DNA of 64,000 nt. It comes from Hymenobacter nivis. GTDB lineage: Bacteria; Bacteroidota; Bacteroidia; Cytophagales; Hymenobacteraceae. The notes under the pieces were generated by a model. It was not told the origin of the DNA. It saw nothing but the letters and a program-made list of their open reading frames with translations, and did not search any database. Location: contig NZ_CP029145.1 in the NCBI RefSeq assembly GCF_003149515.1, positions 2,604,001-2,668,000 on the forward strand, given 5' to 3'. The position numbers were made by a program, and so were the translations under genes. Positions 1 to 11,705 of this stretch are shown piece by piece (the first letter of the stretch is position 1; the number at the start of each line of letters is the position of its first letter).

Positions 1-335
1 ACCACCCAGGGCGTGTACTTATTGAGCCAACCATGCGTTTTCTTGAACAGGGGCCGATGCGTGATGCAGTGCATCATCAGCCCCAGGGGCCCCTTGAAGT
101 AGAACGTGCCGAGGAAAAAGTATAACCCCGCCGCCATCCACCACGCCGTGCCCACAACGGCTGGCACGAACAGCAGCACTGCCAGCGGCAGCATGGTGAG
201 CGAGATTTGTAGCAGCAGGTACACAAATGGCAGGTCGCGCTCATCCTGCACGTAGCGCCGCGCAAACCGGTGAAAGCGGGAAGGAAGCACCGCCGGGGTA
301 TAACCGGGGTCGGTGCAGACGGCAAGGTCTTTCAT
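1..335 (-). CDS. Fatty acid desaturase-like protein, N-terminal part only
   Basis: Reading leftward from an ATG at 335..333, the frame stays open to the window edge, giving about 111 residues. The start is Asp/Arg/Pro-rich. Two hydrophobic stretches follow (residues about 37-62 and 64-80), and then a His box MHCITHRPLF with H89 and H93 in HxxxH spacing. This matches the first histidine box of membrane di-iron fatty acid desaturases, which place double bonds in acyl chains at the inner membrane. The remaining His boxes would lie outside the window. The family call rests on one box and the hydrophobic profile. Another member of the di-iron desaturase/hydroxylase group is possible. Confidence 0.6.
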   Translation of the reverse strand, partial: MKDLAVCTDPGYTPAVLPSRFHRFARRYVQDERDLPFVYLLLQISLTMLPLAVLLFVPAVVGTAWWMAAGLYFFLGTFYFKGPLGLMMHCITHRPLFKKTHGWLNKYTPWV

Positions 336-704
336 GAAACTGAAATGAGCCCTTTTTCGCTGCTCAGCGCGCCAATGCGGCTTGTGAGGAGAGAACCCAC
401 AGGCGACTAGACCCAAAGGAGGCAATGAGGAAATGTGCACCACGCCCGTGGCTAACAGTGCTTCTACTTATTTGTTGGTGCGCCCAAGTATTGGTTTTAT
501 ACGCAGTGATGTAGGATCTATACGCAGTGGTGTAAAGCTAGTTTAAACGGTAGGCTCTGGCGGCGGCGGCGCAACTTTCAAGTTATCAAACGGCTGGCCC
601 GCGCCCCGGCTTCCGGGGTCCCAAATCCAGTCCCGGCTGGCGAACCATCCCCGGGGCCCCGGCCTTATCTTTACCCATAACCCCGTTTTGCCCCGCCCGC
701 CGCC
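336..704. other. Divergent intergenic region between desaturase and dnaE
   Basis: No gene is visible in these 369 bases. They should hold both divergent promoters. They contain a 21-bp-spaced direct repeat (498-534, listed separately) and a weak -7-like box TATCTTTA at 666-673, 31 bases before the dnaE ATG. The part from about 540 to 704 is very GC-rich. Confidence 0.5.
498..534 (+). repeat. Two direct repeats, 21-bp period, possible operator
   Basis: TATACGCAGTGATGTA (498-513) recurs as TATACGCAGTGGTGTA (519-534) with 15 of 16 bases identical. The start-to-start distance is 21 bases, about two helical turns, so two copies of a regulator could bind the same face. No regulator gene lies next to it. 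An operator role is inference. Confidence 0.5.
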
Positions 705-4388
<3,684 letters not shown>

Positions 4389-4552
4389 GGGCCCCGAACC
4401 TAATGCTCGCGCGCCGGGTTTGGTACGTACCAACGGACTTGGTAGCTAGCATGAACTTTCTATGGGGGCCGTTGTTAACGCCCCAATCTGCTACCTTGCG
4501 ACCCCGTTGGCCGTACACGCCAGAATCCACTTTAAACTGAACCCTTACTGAA

Positions 4553-4882
4553 ATGGGACATAAAGCAATTGAGATTACCGATGCTAATTTTGAGTCCATC
4601 ATCAACTCCGACAAGCCGGTGCTGGTCGATTTCTGGGCCGAATGGTGCGGTCCTTGCCGCATGGTGGGCCCGGTAGTGGAGGAGCTAGCCAGCGAGTACG
4701 AAGGCAAGGTCATCGTGGGCAAAGTTGACGTGGACGCCAACCCCCAAACCTCGGCTAAGTTCGGCATTCGCAGCATCCCCACGCTGCTCGTGTTCAAGAA
4801 CGGCCAGATAGTTGACAAGCAAGTAGGCGCCGTGCCCAAGCACGTGCTCGCCCAAAAACTCGAAGCCCAAGTAACGGCCTAA
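4553..4882 (+). CDS. trxA: Thioredoxin
   Basis: Cytoplasmic dithiol-disulfide oxidoreductase of 109 residues, the normal size for thioredoxin 1. The active site WCGPC is at residues 31-35 and the cis-proline is P76 (RSIPTLLVF). There is no signal peptide. A -7-like box TACCTTG lies at 4492-4498 with TTG at 4472-4474, so the gene probably has its own promoter 165 bp after dnaE. A strong terminator follows at 4909-4940, making it a single-gene unit. Confidence 0.97.
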   Translation: MGHKAIEITDANFESIINSDKPVLVDFWAEWCGPCRMVGPVVEELASEYEGKVIVGKVDVDANPQTSAKFGIRSIPTLLVFKNGQIVDKQVGAVPKHVLAQKLEAQVTA

Positions 4883-4908
4883 GCGCCCGCTCTTCCGTTT
4901 ATAAATGC

Positions 4909-4940
4909 AAAAGCCTGGACCCCGCGGTCCAGGCTTTTTT
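4909..4940 (+). terminator. Terminator after trxA
   Basis: Hairpin AAAAGCCTGGAC / GTCCAGGCTTTT around a CCCGCG loop, ending in a T run. It lies 26 bases after the trxA stop. Confidence 0.9.
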
Positions 4941-5098
4941 GCGTGGTTTTGGCACGGTGCTTGCCGACGGACCTGTGCGGTACCGGGGCCCCGGCCCAAC
5001 AACTTGAGCGCCGTAGTGCTACATTTCCGGTGGCATTGGGACGTTCCCGGGCCGCGCCGATTTCTTCACCTCCCACCCATCTTTTTTCGGTCTTTTTT

Positions 5099-5509
5099 AT
5101 GAAACGCCTCCTCGGCTTCCTTCTCTCGCTCAGCCTGTTGGGCGGAGCCGCCCACGCACAAGCTACAGCCCCCGCCACCGGCACCATGAGCTCGTCAAAA
5201 ATGACGAGCACCAAAATGTCGCAGACCCCGGCCACAACAACGCACACTACCACGTCGCGCACCGGCATGATGGGCTCGAAGGCCTCCACTGGCTCGAAAA
5301 GCACGGCCACCAAAACGGCCACCATGTCGTCGACCTCGACGGCTACCAGCAGCAAAATGAAGGCCAACGGTACGCCCGACATGCGCTACAAGGAGAATAA
5401 AATGGCCAAAACCACCACGGTCACCGGCAAAATGAAGGCCAACGGCACGCCCGACATGCGCTACAAAGCGAACAAAACGACGTCCACCACAACCAAGAAA
5501 ACGATGTAA
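5099..5509 (+). CDS. Small exported Ser/Thr/Lys/Met-rich protein with repeated GTPDMRYK motif
   Basis: 136 residues. The start at 5099 was chosen because it begins a clear signal peptide (MKRLLGFLLSLSLLGGAAHA, cut after AHA). The mature part is low complexity (Ser, Thr, Lys, Met, Ala) and contains no cysteine or acidic cluster. Near the C-terminus a 13-residue unit KMKANGTPDMRYK occurs twice (about residues 86-98 and 110-122), each followed by a short basic Thr-rich spacer. I recall GTPDMRYKENK-type motifs in other Bacteroidota exported proteins but know no function. A possible -7 box TACATTTC is at 5020-5027, and a terminator follows. Confidence 0.8.
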   Translation: MKRLLGFLLSLSLLGGAAHAQATAPATGTMSSSKMTSTKMSQTPATTTHTTTSRTGMMGSKASTGSKSTATKTATMSSTSTATSSKMKANGTPDMRYKENKMAKTTTVTGKMKANGTPDMRYKANKTTSTTTKKTM

Positions 5510-5535
5510 ACCGGGGCAGCTTGCCCTGGTTGCTC

Positions 5536-5568
5536 AAAGCCTTTTCCCAGCAGGGAAAAGGCTTTTTT
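5536..5568 (+). terminator. Terminator after the GTPDMRYK protein
   Basis: AAAGCCTTTTCCC pairs with GGGAAAAGGCTTT across the loop AGCA and runs into T6. Confidence 0.9.
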
Positions 5569-5648
5569 CATGCCCCCGGAGTAACGACCGTCGTCCACGA
5601 AACGGCGCTACCTTTCGGTCCAAAATTGCACTTCCACACCTACAGCCC

Positions 5649-7583
5649 ATGCTGCTACAAGTTACTGTTCCCATTGCTTTTTCCGTGCTTGGAGTCCTTA
5701 TCGGCTTGCTGGTATTATTGCTGCTAGCCAAGTCGCTGCTGGGCATCGTGGTCATCAGCGAGCTGGAGGTGGGCGTTGTGGCCAAGAAATTCGCCCGCAC
5801 CAGCCTGAGCGCCGGCCGCTTCATCGCCCTGGAGGGCGAGGCCGGCTACCAGGCCGATACCTTGGCCCCGGGCTGGCACTTTTTCCTGTGGCCCTGGCAA
5901 TACGCCGTCACGAAGGAGCCCGTAGTGGTGGTGCCGCAGGGCGAAATTGGGCTGGTGGTAGCCAACGCCGGGGCCCCCATCCCGCCGAGCCACATCCTGG
6001 CCCGGGTCGTGGATTGCGACAACTACCAGGATGCCCGCGCCTTCCTCACCAAAGGCGGCGAGAAAGGCCGGCAGCTGGGCATGGTCACCGCCGGCACGTA
6101 CCGCATCAACACGGCCTTGTTCACGGTCATCACCCAGCGCAACGCGGGCACGATGGGCATGCGGCCCGAAGAATTGTTCATCTACCGCGTGGTGCCCGAG
6201 GCGGTGGGCATCGTGACGACGCTCGACGGCGTACCGATTGAGCCGGGCGAAATCGCGGGGCCCGTCATCCCCACCCACGACAACTTCCAGGACGCGCAGG
6301 CCTTTTTGGTGGCCGGGGGCCGCCGCGGCTTGCAGGAGCAAGTGCTGCTCAGCGGCTCCTGGAACCTTAACCCCTGGTTTTGCCGGGTGCAGCAGGTACC
6401 GATGACCGAGATTCCGATTGGCCACGTGGGGGTGGTCATCTCCTTCGTGGGCAAGCCAGCAGTGGACGTGAGCGGCACCGAGTTCACCCACGGCAACCTC
6501 GTGGACGTGGGCCACAAGGGCATTTGGGCCATCCCGCTCTACCCCGGTCGCCAGCCCCTCAATACCCAGATTATGAAGGTGGAGCTGATTCCGACCACCA
6601 ACATCGTACTCAACTGGGCCAACCGCACCGAGGCCCACCACTACGACGACTCGCTGAGCAGCATCACGGTGCGCTCGCGCGATGGCTTCTCCTTCAACCT
6701 CGACGTGGCCCAGATTATCCACGTGGGGGCCCTCGATGCGCCGCGCGTCATTTCGCGCGTGGGCTCGATGCAAAATCTGGTGGACCACGTACTGGAACCC
6801 ATTGTGGGCAACTACTTCCGCAATTCCAGCCAGGAATACACGGTGCTCGACTACCTCACGAACCGCGCCGAGCGGCAGCGCGAGGCCGCCACGTTCATCC
6901 GCACGGCCTTGCTCGACTACAACGTGCAGGCCGTCGATACGCTCATCGGCGACATTGTGCCGCCCGCCCAACTCATGACCACCCAAACCGACCGCAAGCT
7001 GGCCGAGGAGCAGCGCAAAACCTACGAGGTGCAGCAGGCCGCCCAAACCCAGCGCCAGGCCCTGGTGCGCGAAACCAGCATCGCCGACATTCAGAACTCG
7101 CTGGTGCAAAGCGAGCAAGGCGTGAATATTGCCGAGCTGCAAGCCAATGCCCAGGTGAAAAAAGTGCGCGGTGAGGCCGAAGCCGCCAAGCTACGGGCCG
7201 GCGGCGAGGCCGAAAGCACCCGCCTGCGGGCCATTGCCGATTCCGAAGCCACCCGACTGCGCGGTGTGGGCGAGGCCGAAGCCATCCGGGCCATCGGCAA
7301 CGCAAAGGCCGAAGCCTACCGTGTGGGCGTACAGAGCCTGGGCACCCGCGAATTCACCGGCTTGCAATTGATGCAAATAATAGGAGACAACCGGGTGAAA
7401 ATTGTGCCCGAAGTGCAGGCCAACGGCGGCGCGGGCGGCCAGGGCGGGGGCTTAGTGGAAGCCCTTATTGGCTTGCTGGCCCAGCAGCAATTAGCCCCCG
7501 GGGCCCCATTCGTGTCGGCTTCAGAACCCGCAAAACCTGCCTCGCTGCCAGCAGCTGGCGCGCAGGAAAACACGCAGAGTTAA
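5649..7583 (+). CDS. SPFH/band 7 membrane protein, flotillin-like
   Basis: 644 residues. A hydrophobic N-terminus (about 5-32) anchors it. The SPFH-type region carries two imperfect internal repeats, DNYQDARAFLTKGGEKG (about 124-140) and DNFQDAQAFLVAGGRRG (about 213-230). The C-terminal half is a long Ala/Glu/Arg coiled coil with the typical GEAEA repeats (KVRGEAEAAKLRAGGEAES), and the protein ends with a Gly/Pro/Ala-rich tail. Flotillin-like proteins form membrane-bound oligomers that organise membrane domains. The double internal repeat makes it longer than classic flotillins. A -7-like box TACCTTTC is at 5609-5616. The next plus-strand unit, the tRNA, has its own promoter. Confidence 0.85.
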   Translation: MLLQVTVPIAFSVLGVLIGLLVLLLLAKSLLGIVVISELEVGVVAKKFARTSLSAGRFIALEGEAGYQADTLAPGWHFFLWPWQYAVTKEPVVVVPQGEIGLVVANAGAPIPPSHILARVVDCDNYQDARAFLTKGGEKGRQLGMVTAGTYRINTALFTVITQRNAGTMGMRPEELFIYRVVPEAVGIVTTLDGVPIEPGEIAGPVIPTHDNFQDAQAFLVAGGRRGLQEQVLLSGSWNLNPWFCRVQQVPMTEIPIGHVGVVISFVGKPAVDVSGTEFTHGNLVDVGHKGIWAIPLYPGRQPLNTQIMKVELIPTTNIVLNWANRTEAHHYDDSLSSITVRSRDGFSFNLDVAQIIHVGALDAPRVISRVGSMQNLVDHVLEPIVGNYFRNSSQEYTVLDYLTNRAERQREAATFIRTALLDYNVQAVDTLIGDIVPPAQLMTTQTDRKLAEEQRKTYEVQQAAQTQRQALVRETSIADIQNSLVQSEQGVNIAELQANAQVKKVRGEAEAAKLRAGGEAESTRLRAIADSEATRLRGVGEAEAIRAIGNAKAEAYRVGVQSLGTREFTGLQLMQIIGDNRVKIVPEVQANGGAGGQGGGLVEALIGLLAQQQLAPGAPFVSASEPAKPASLPAAGAQENTQS

Positions 7584-7691
7584 AATTTAATTTGGTATAT
7601 ACTACTGGAAATTAATTACTTGAAAACTAACAATCGTTTGTTGTGACGTTTTTATTACATTTCTAACATAGAAACTTATCTAATCTTATTC

Positions 7692-7699
7692 TACCTTTA
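7692..7699 (+). promoter_or_regulatory. Probable -7 box of the Leu-like tRNA
   Basis: TACCTTTA matches the Bacteroidota -7 consensus TAnnTTTG except at the last base, in an AT-rich stretch 36 bases before the tRNA. A small leader hairpin CAGCAA/TTGCTG lies between it and the tRNA. Confidence 0.45.
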
Positions 7700-7734
7700 C
7701 AGTCAGCAAGAGCGAAAGACTTTTGCTGATAACT

Positions 7735-7848
7735 TGTAGTGTGGTGGAACTGGCAGACACACCCTCCTCTCTCGAGGGTGAAGGTTCGGAATAAATCGGC
7801 CCCCGGCCGGCTAACCACTTCGTGGAGGTTCAAGTCCTTCCGCTACAG
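7735..7848 (+). tRNA. Leu-like type II tRNA with anticodon CTC and a 45-nt variable region
   Basis: A full cloverleaf can be drawn. Acceptor TGTAGTG (7735-7741) pairs with CGCTACA (7841-7847, one G-T pair). D-stem is GTG/CAC with the Leu-type loop GAACTGGCAGA. Anticodon stem is CCCTC/GAGGG (7762-7766 / 7774-7778) with loop CTCTCTC, so positions 34-36 read CTC, a Glu(GAG) anticodon. T-arm is GGAGG-TTCAAGT-CCTTC. Position 73 is G, and CCA is not encoded. Leu tRNAs have A35 (anticodons NAG or NAA), so body and anticodon disagree. The variable region (7779-7823) is 45 nt, about two to three times the usual type II arm, with GAA-GGTT pairing to AACC-(AC)-TTC. A promoter-like box and a strong hairpin flank it. 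It may be a recoded or regulatory tRNA-like RNA, or a decayed gene. Confidence 0.7.
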
Positions 7849-7849
7849 C

Positions 7850-7902
7850 CCAAAGGCTTAAAGAGGCGACTTTACAGTAAAGTCGCCTCTTTAAGCCTTT
7901 GG
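7850..7902 (+). terminator. Perfect 25-bp hairpin between the tRNA and dsbD
   Basis: Two 25-base arms pair perfectly around the 3-base loop CAG. A T6 run follows two bases later on the plus strand, so it ends the tRNA transcript. It probably also serves the convergent dsbD gene. Confidence 0.85.
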
Positions 7903-7919
7903 CATTTTTTGTTTTGCAG

Positions 7920-10112
7920 CTACCGGGCCGCTACGGCCCCGTGCCGGGCCTGGTAGCTGCGCCGCCCCTCTTTCAGGAACTGCGCGAACTGCGCCACGTT
8001 GGGCTCGTAGGCGATGGGCGCCACGAGCGGTTTGCCCGTGGGGTCGTCGGGGTTGAGCAATACGTAATAGGGCTGGGCATTGAAACCATAGCGGGTTACC
8101 TGGAGGTCAGCGTTTTGCTTGCCCAGGCTGGTTTTTTGCTGGTGGTCGCGCGTCGAGGTATACCACTCGTTCTGGGGCAGCTCGGTTTTGTCGTCCACGT
8201 ACAAGGCCACCACTACGTAGTCGTTTTGCAGCTGGGTGAGCACAGCCGGGTCGCTCCACACGGTGGCTTCCATCTTGCGGCAGTTCACGCAGGCGTGGCC
8301 GGTAAAGTCGATGAAAATGGGCTTATGCGCCAGCTTAGCCGCGCGGATGCCTTGCTGCAAGTCGAAGTAGCCCTGCAAGCCGTGGGGCAGCTCCAGGAAG
8401 TCGCCAAAGCGCGGCGTTTCGCCCAATGCGCTGGCGGCCTGCACCGGCGTGGCGGGGGCCCCAGCGGCCAGCGAAAAGTCGTGGCGGCTCTGGGGCGGCA
8501 GGTAGCCGGCCAGCAGCGGCAGCGGGGCCCCAAAGAGGCCCGGTACCAGGTAGGTCATGAAACTGAAGGCCAGCACGGCCATCAGCAGCCGGCCCACGCT
8601 GAGGTGCTCCAGCGGCGAGTCATGCGAGAGGCGGAACTTGCCCAGCAGGTACAGCCCGAGCAAGGCCGAGAGCACCACCCATAGCACCAGGTACACGTCG
8701 CGGGTGAGAATGCCCCAGTGGTAGGCCAGGTCCACCATACTCAGGAACTTGAGGGCCAGCATCAACTCCACAAAGCCCAGCACCACCTTCACCGTATTTA
8801 GCCAGCCGCCCGAGCGGGGCAGGCTTTTCAGCCACGACGGGAAGATGGCGAACAGCGTGAACGGCAGCGCAAAGGCCAGCGAAAAGCCCAGCATGCCCAC
8901 CACCGGGGCCAGCGTCTGGCCGCGGGCGGCGAGGCCCAGCACCGTAGCCACGATGGGCCCCGTGCAGCTAAACGAGACCAGCACCAGCGTGAAGGCCATG
9001 AAGAACACCCCGAGCCAGCCGCCCTTGTCGGCCTGGGCATCGGCTTTGTTCACGAGGCCGCTGGGCAGCGTGATTTCAAACAAGCCCAGAAACGAAAGGC
9101 CGAACACCACGAATACCACAAAAAACAGCAGGTTCGGCAGCCAGTGCGTGGCCATGAAGTTGGGGCCGTCTTCGCCCAGCAGGCGGGCCACCACCACGCC
9201 AATCAGCGTGTAAATGACAATGATGCTGAGCCCGTACACCACGGCCTTGAGGATGCCGCGGCCGCGGCTGTCCTGGCCCCCGGTGAAGAATGAAACCGTC
9301 ATCGGCACCATCGGGAACACGCAAGGCGTGAGCAGCGCCGCCAGCCCCGAGATGAACGCCAGCACGCCAAAGCTCCACAGCCCGCCCGCGTCGGCAACCG
9401 GTGCCGCCGCGGCCACTGCCGCCGACACGATGGGGGCCCCAGCGGCCGTTTCGGCGGGAGCGGGTGCGGAGGCCAGCGGCGCCACAACGGCTACCGGAGT
9501 GGCAGCCACAACGGGCTCGGCAGCCGCGGGCGTTGCAGCGGTAGGCGCCGCGGGAGCCGTTGCTACGTCGGCAGCAGCGGGGGCCCCAGGCTTGGCGATG
9601 GGTGCGGCGGCGGCGCTAGCGACGGCCGCGCCACTTACTTGCAGGGGCCCGAAGACCAGGGTTTCGTTGCCGGGTACGCAGCGGCCGTCTACGTCGGTAC
9701 AGCTTTGGTAGTCGGCCTCGGCCTTAATGGTGAGGGGCCCCGGCTGGAGCACCTTGATGCGCTGGCGAATCTGGCCGGTTTTTTCCCAAAAGGCCACTTC
9801 GCCCTTGAATACCTCGTCCATCTGGTGGTGCGACTTTACCGACTGCGGCTTACCCACCAGGGCGTAGGCCGCGCTGGGCGCAAACTTGAGCGTGAACACC
9901 ACGGGCCCCACGTCCTCGCTGAAATCGGTGGCGTAGAGGTGCCACTTCTCGTCGATGCGGGCGTTCACCAGCAGCTCCACTTCCTGGCCCACTTTGGCGG
10001 TGGGCTGGCTGAGGGCCGTGCTGAGGTGCGTGGGCACCAGGATCTGGGCCGTTAGCGGCAGGGCCGGCAACCAACAGAGCAGTAGAAATTTAAAAAACCA
10101 ACGAATATTCAT
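7920..10112 (-). CDS. dsbD: Protein-disulfide reductase, DsbD-like
   Basis: 730 residues, carrying electrons from the cytoplasm across the inner membrane to periplasmic thiols. There is a signal peptide (residues 1-22), then a periplasmic N-domain of the DsbD alpha type (about 25-160). An Ala/Pro/Val-rich linker (about 165-245) follows, then roughly eight membrane helices (about 250-530) that include PCVFPM and SCTGP cysteines. The C-terminal thioredoxin domain has HACVNCRK (Cys near 607 and 610). The layout is the alpha-beta-gamma order of DsbD. It is monocistronic and faces away from corC, sharing a 149-bp AT-rich upstream region with it. The low-complexity linker is longer than in E. coli DsbD. 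Confidence 0.93.
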   Translation of the reverse strand: MNIRWFFKFLLLCWLPALPLTAQILVPTHLSTALSQPTAKVGQEVELLVNARIDEKWHLYATDFSEDVGPVVFTLKFAPSAAYALVGKPQSVKSHHQMDEVFKGEVAFWEKTGQIRQRIKVLQPGPLTIKAEADYQSCTDVDGRCVPGNETLVFGPLQVSGAAVASAAAAPIAKPGAPAAADVATAPAAPTAATPAAAEPVVAATPVAVVAPLASAPAPAETAAGAPIVSAAVAAAAPVADAGGLWSFGVLAFISGLAALLTPCVFPMVPMTVSFFTGGQDSRGRGILKAVVYGLSIIVIYTLIGVVVARLLGEDGPNFMATHWLPNLLFFVVFVVFGLSFLGLFEITLPSGLVNKADAQADKGGWLGVFFMAFTLVLVSFSCTGPIVATVLGLAARGQTLAPVVGMLGFSLAFALPFTLFAIFPSWLKSLPRSGGWLNTVKVVLGFVELMLALKFLSMVDLAYHWGILTRDVYLVLWVVLSALLGLYLLGKFRLSHDSPLEHLSVGRLLMAVLAFSFMTYLVPGLFGAPLPLLAGYLPPQSRHDFSLAAGAPATPVQAASALGETPRFGDFLELPHGLQGYFDLQQGIRAAKLAHKPIFIDFTGHACVNCRKMEATVWSDPAVLTQLQNDYVVVALYVDDKTELPQNEWYTSTRDHQQKTSLGKQNADLQVTRYGFNAQPYYVLLNPDDPTGKPLVAPIAYEPNVAQFAQFLKEGRRSYQARHGAVAAR

Positions 10113-10208
10113 ACAGAATTAATCAGCATTAGCACGTAAAATTAGGCTTCTTAAGCACAATTGGCTGGTTAAAAAGTTCAAACGCCTAACCCCGCGCGCC
10201 AAAGTCCG

Positions 10209-10216
10209 TACTTTTG
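10209..10216 (+). promoter_or_regulatory. -7 box of corC-like gene
   Basis: TACTTTTG is an exact match to TAnnTTTG, 46 bases before the ATG at 10262. It overlaps the TTG that would be an upstream start codon, which argues for the ATG start. Confidence 0.65.
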
Positions 10217-10261
10217 AGTTACAATGGCACCCAGACCGTCCGCGTCGCGGGGGCCGCCGAC

Positions 10262-11596
10262 ATGGGTTTACAGATCTTATTTACCGTTTTGCTGGTGTTG
10301 GCAAACGGGTTTTTCGTGGCTGCCGAGTTTGCGCTGGTCAAGGTACGCTTGTCGCAGCTCGAATTGAAGGCGCAGGAGGGCAACCGCCTGGCGCGCTTGG
10401 CCGAGAGCATGTTGCGTAACCTCGACGCTTACCTGTCGGCCACGCAGTTGGGCATCACCCTAGCCTCGCTGGCCCTGGGCTGGGTAGGCGAGAGCGTAGT
10501 GGCCGCGGCCATCCTGGGCCTCATGCACCGCTTGCAGCTGAACGTGACGCCCGAGTTGGCCCATTCCATTGCCATCCCCGTTTCCTTCGCCACCATTACC
10601 GTCTTGCACATCGTCATCGGCGAGCAGGCCCCCAAGGTATTGGCCATTCAGCGCTCCGAAGCCACTACGCTGGTCATCGCCGCGCCGCTGCGGGCATTCT
10701 ACCTCATCACATTTCCGGCTATCTGGCTACTCAATAAACTGTCTAACATGCTCTTGGGTGCGTTCGGAGTAAAATCGACGCATGGCACCGAGGTGCACAC
10801 GGCCGAGGAGCTGCGCCTGTTGCTCGACCAGGGTAAGCAGAGCGGCGAAATTGAAGATTCGGAGCACGAGCTGATCGAGAACGTGTTCGAGTTCAACGAC
10901 CGCATGGTGAAGCAGATTATGGTGCCGCGCACCAAGCTGGCGGCGCTCGACGTGCACGCCTCGGAAGACCAGATTTTGGAAACGGTGTTCAGCGAAGGCT
11001 ACTCGCGCCTACCGGTGTACGAAGGCAACATCGACAACATTGTGGGCATCCTGAACGTGAAGGACCTGCTGCCCATCATCCGGCGCAACGAGCCGGTAGA
11101 GCTGGCCCGCATTATGCGCGCGCCTTACTTCGTGCCCGAAACCAAGAAAATCAACCGCTTGCTGCGCAGTTTTCAGCGCAAGCACACGGTCATGGCCGTC
11201 GTGAGCGACGAGTTCGGCGGCGTGTCGGGCATTGTTACCATTGAGGACATCATGGAGGAACTAGTAGGCGAAATCCAGGACGAATACGACAACGAGGTGC
11301 CCGTGGTGGAGAAAGTAGCGGCCGACGAATACCGCGTGGCCGCCGCCACGTCCATCTCCGACGCCAACGAGTACCTACCCTTCCCGCTGCCCGAAAGCGA
11401 GGATTACGAAACCGTGGGCGGCCTGCTGAACGTGGTGTACGGCAGCATCCCCGAGGTGGGCGACGTGGCCGTGCTCGACCCCTACGAGTTTCGGGTATTG
11501 GAGCGCTCGCGCCGCGTCATCGATCTGGTGCAGCTGCGCGTGGTGCGCGCCGAAGAAAAAGCCGAACCCCGCACCGACCTGAGCGCCGAGATTTAA
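10262..11596 (+). CDS. CNNM/CorC-HlyC family transporter-associated protein
   Basis: 444 residues. The N-terminal CNNM (DUF21) membrane domain starts with GLQILFTVLLVLANGFFVAA and spans about residues 1-175 with three or four helices. A CBS pair follows (about 200-320, VPRTKL, SRLPVYEG, DEFGGVSGIVT), then a CorC_HlyC domain (about 335-425, SESEDYETVGGLL). Members are linked to Mg/Co efflux and are often named hemolysins; the substrate here is unknown. I prefer the ATG at 10262 over an upstream TTG, which falls inside the promoter box. A decayed copy of the last 80 codons lies at 13577-13782. Confidence 0.9.
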   Translation: MGLQILFTVLLVLANGFFVAAEFALVKVRLSQLELKAQEGNRLARLAESMLRNLDAYLSATQLGITLASLALGWVGESVVAAAILGLMHRLQLNVTPELAHSIAIPVSFATITVLHIVIGEQAPKVLAIQRSEATTLVIAAPLRAFYLITFPAIWLLNKLSNMLLGAFGVKSTHGTEVHTAEELRLLLDQGKQSGEIEDSEHELIENVFEFNDRMVKQIMVPRTKLAALDVHASEDQILETVFSEGYSRLPVYEGNIDNIVGILNVKDLLPIIRRNEPVELARIMRAPYFVPETKKINRLLRSFQRKHTVMAVVSDEFGGVSGIVTIEDIMEELVGEIQDEYDNEVPVVEKVAADEYRVAAATSISDANEYLPFPLPESEDYETVGGLLNVVYGSIPEVGDVAVLDPYEFRVLERSRRVIDLVQLRVVRAEEKAEPRTDLSAEI

Positions 11597-11612
11597 ACCG
11601 TCTTTCTCAAGG

Positions 11613-11674
11613 CTTCAAGCCACAAACAGGGCCCCAGCATTCGTGAATGCTGGGGCCCTGTTTGTGGCTTGAAG
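11613..11674. terminator. Perfect 30-bp hairpin between convergent genes
   Basis: Two 30-base arms (CTTCAAGCCACAAACAGGGC and onward) pair perfectly around a 2-base loop GT. It lies between corC and the convergent lipoprotein gene. There is no long T run on either strand, so it may act as an RNA-stabilising stem or a bidirectional terminator. Confidence 0.75.
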
Positions 11675-11705
11675 AAATTGCTGGGTGGTTCTACAGCGCT
11701 TTATT

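Noticed and set aside
7779-7823. Group I intron or other intron in the tRNA
   Set aside because: The extra sequence is only 45 nt, lies in the variable arm and has no intron core.
7735-7848. Leu-like tRNA as an amber suppressor for the interrupted genes
   Set aside because: Its anticodon CTC reads GAG, not TAG or TGA.
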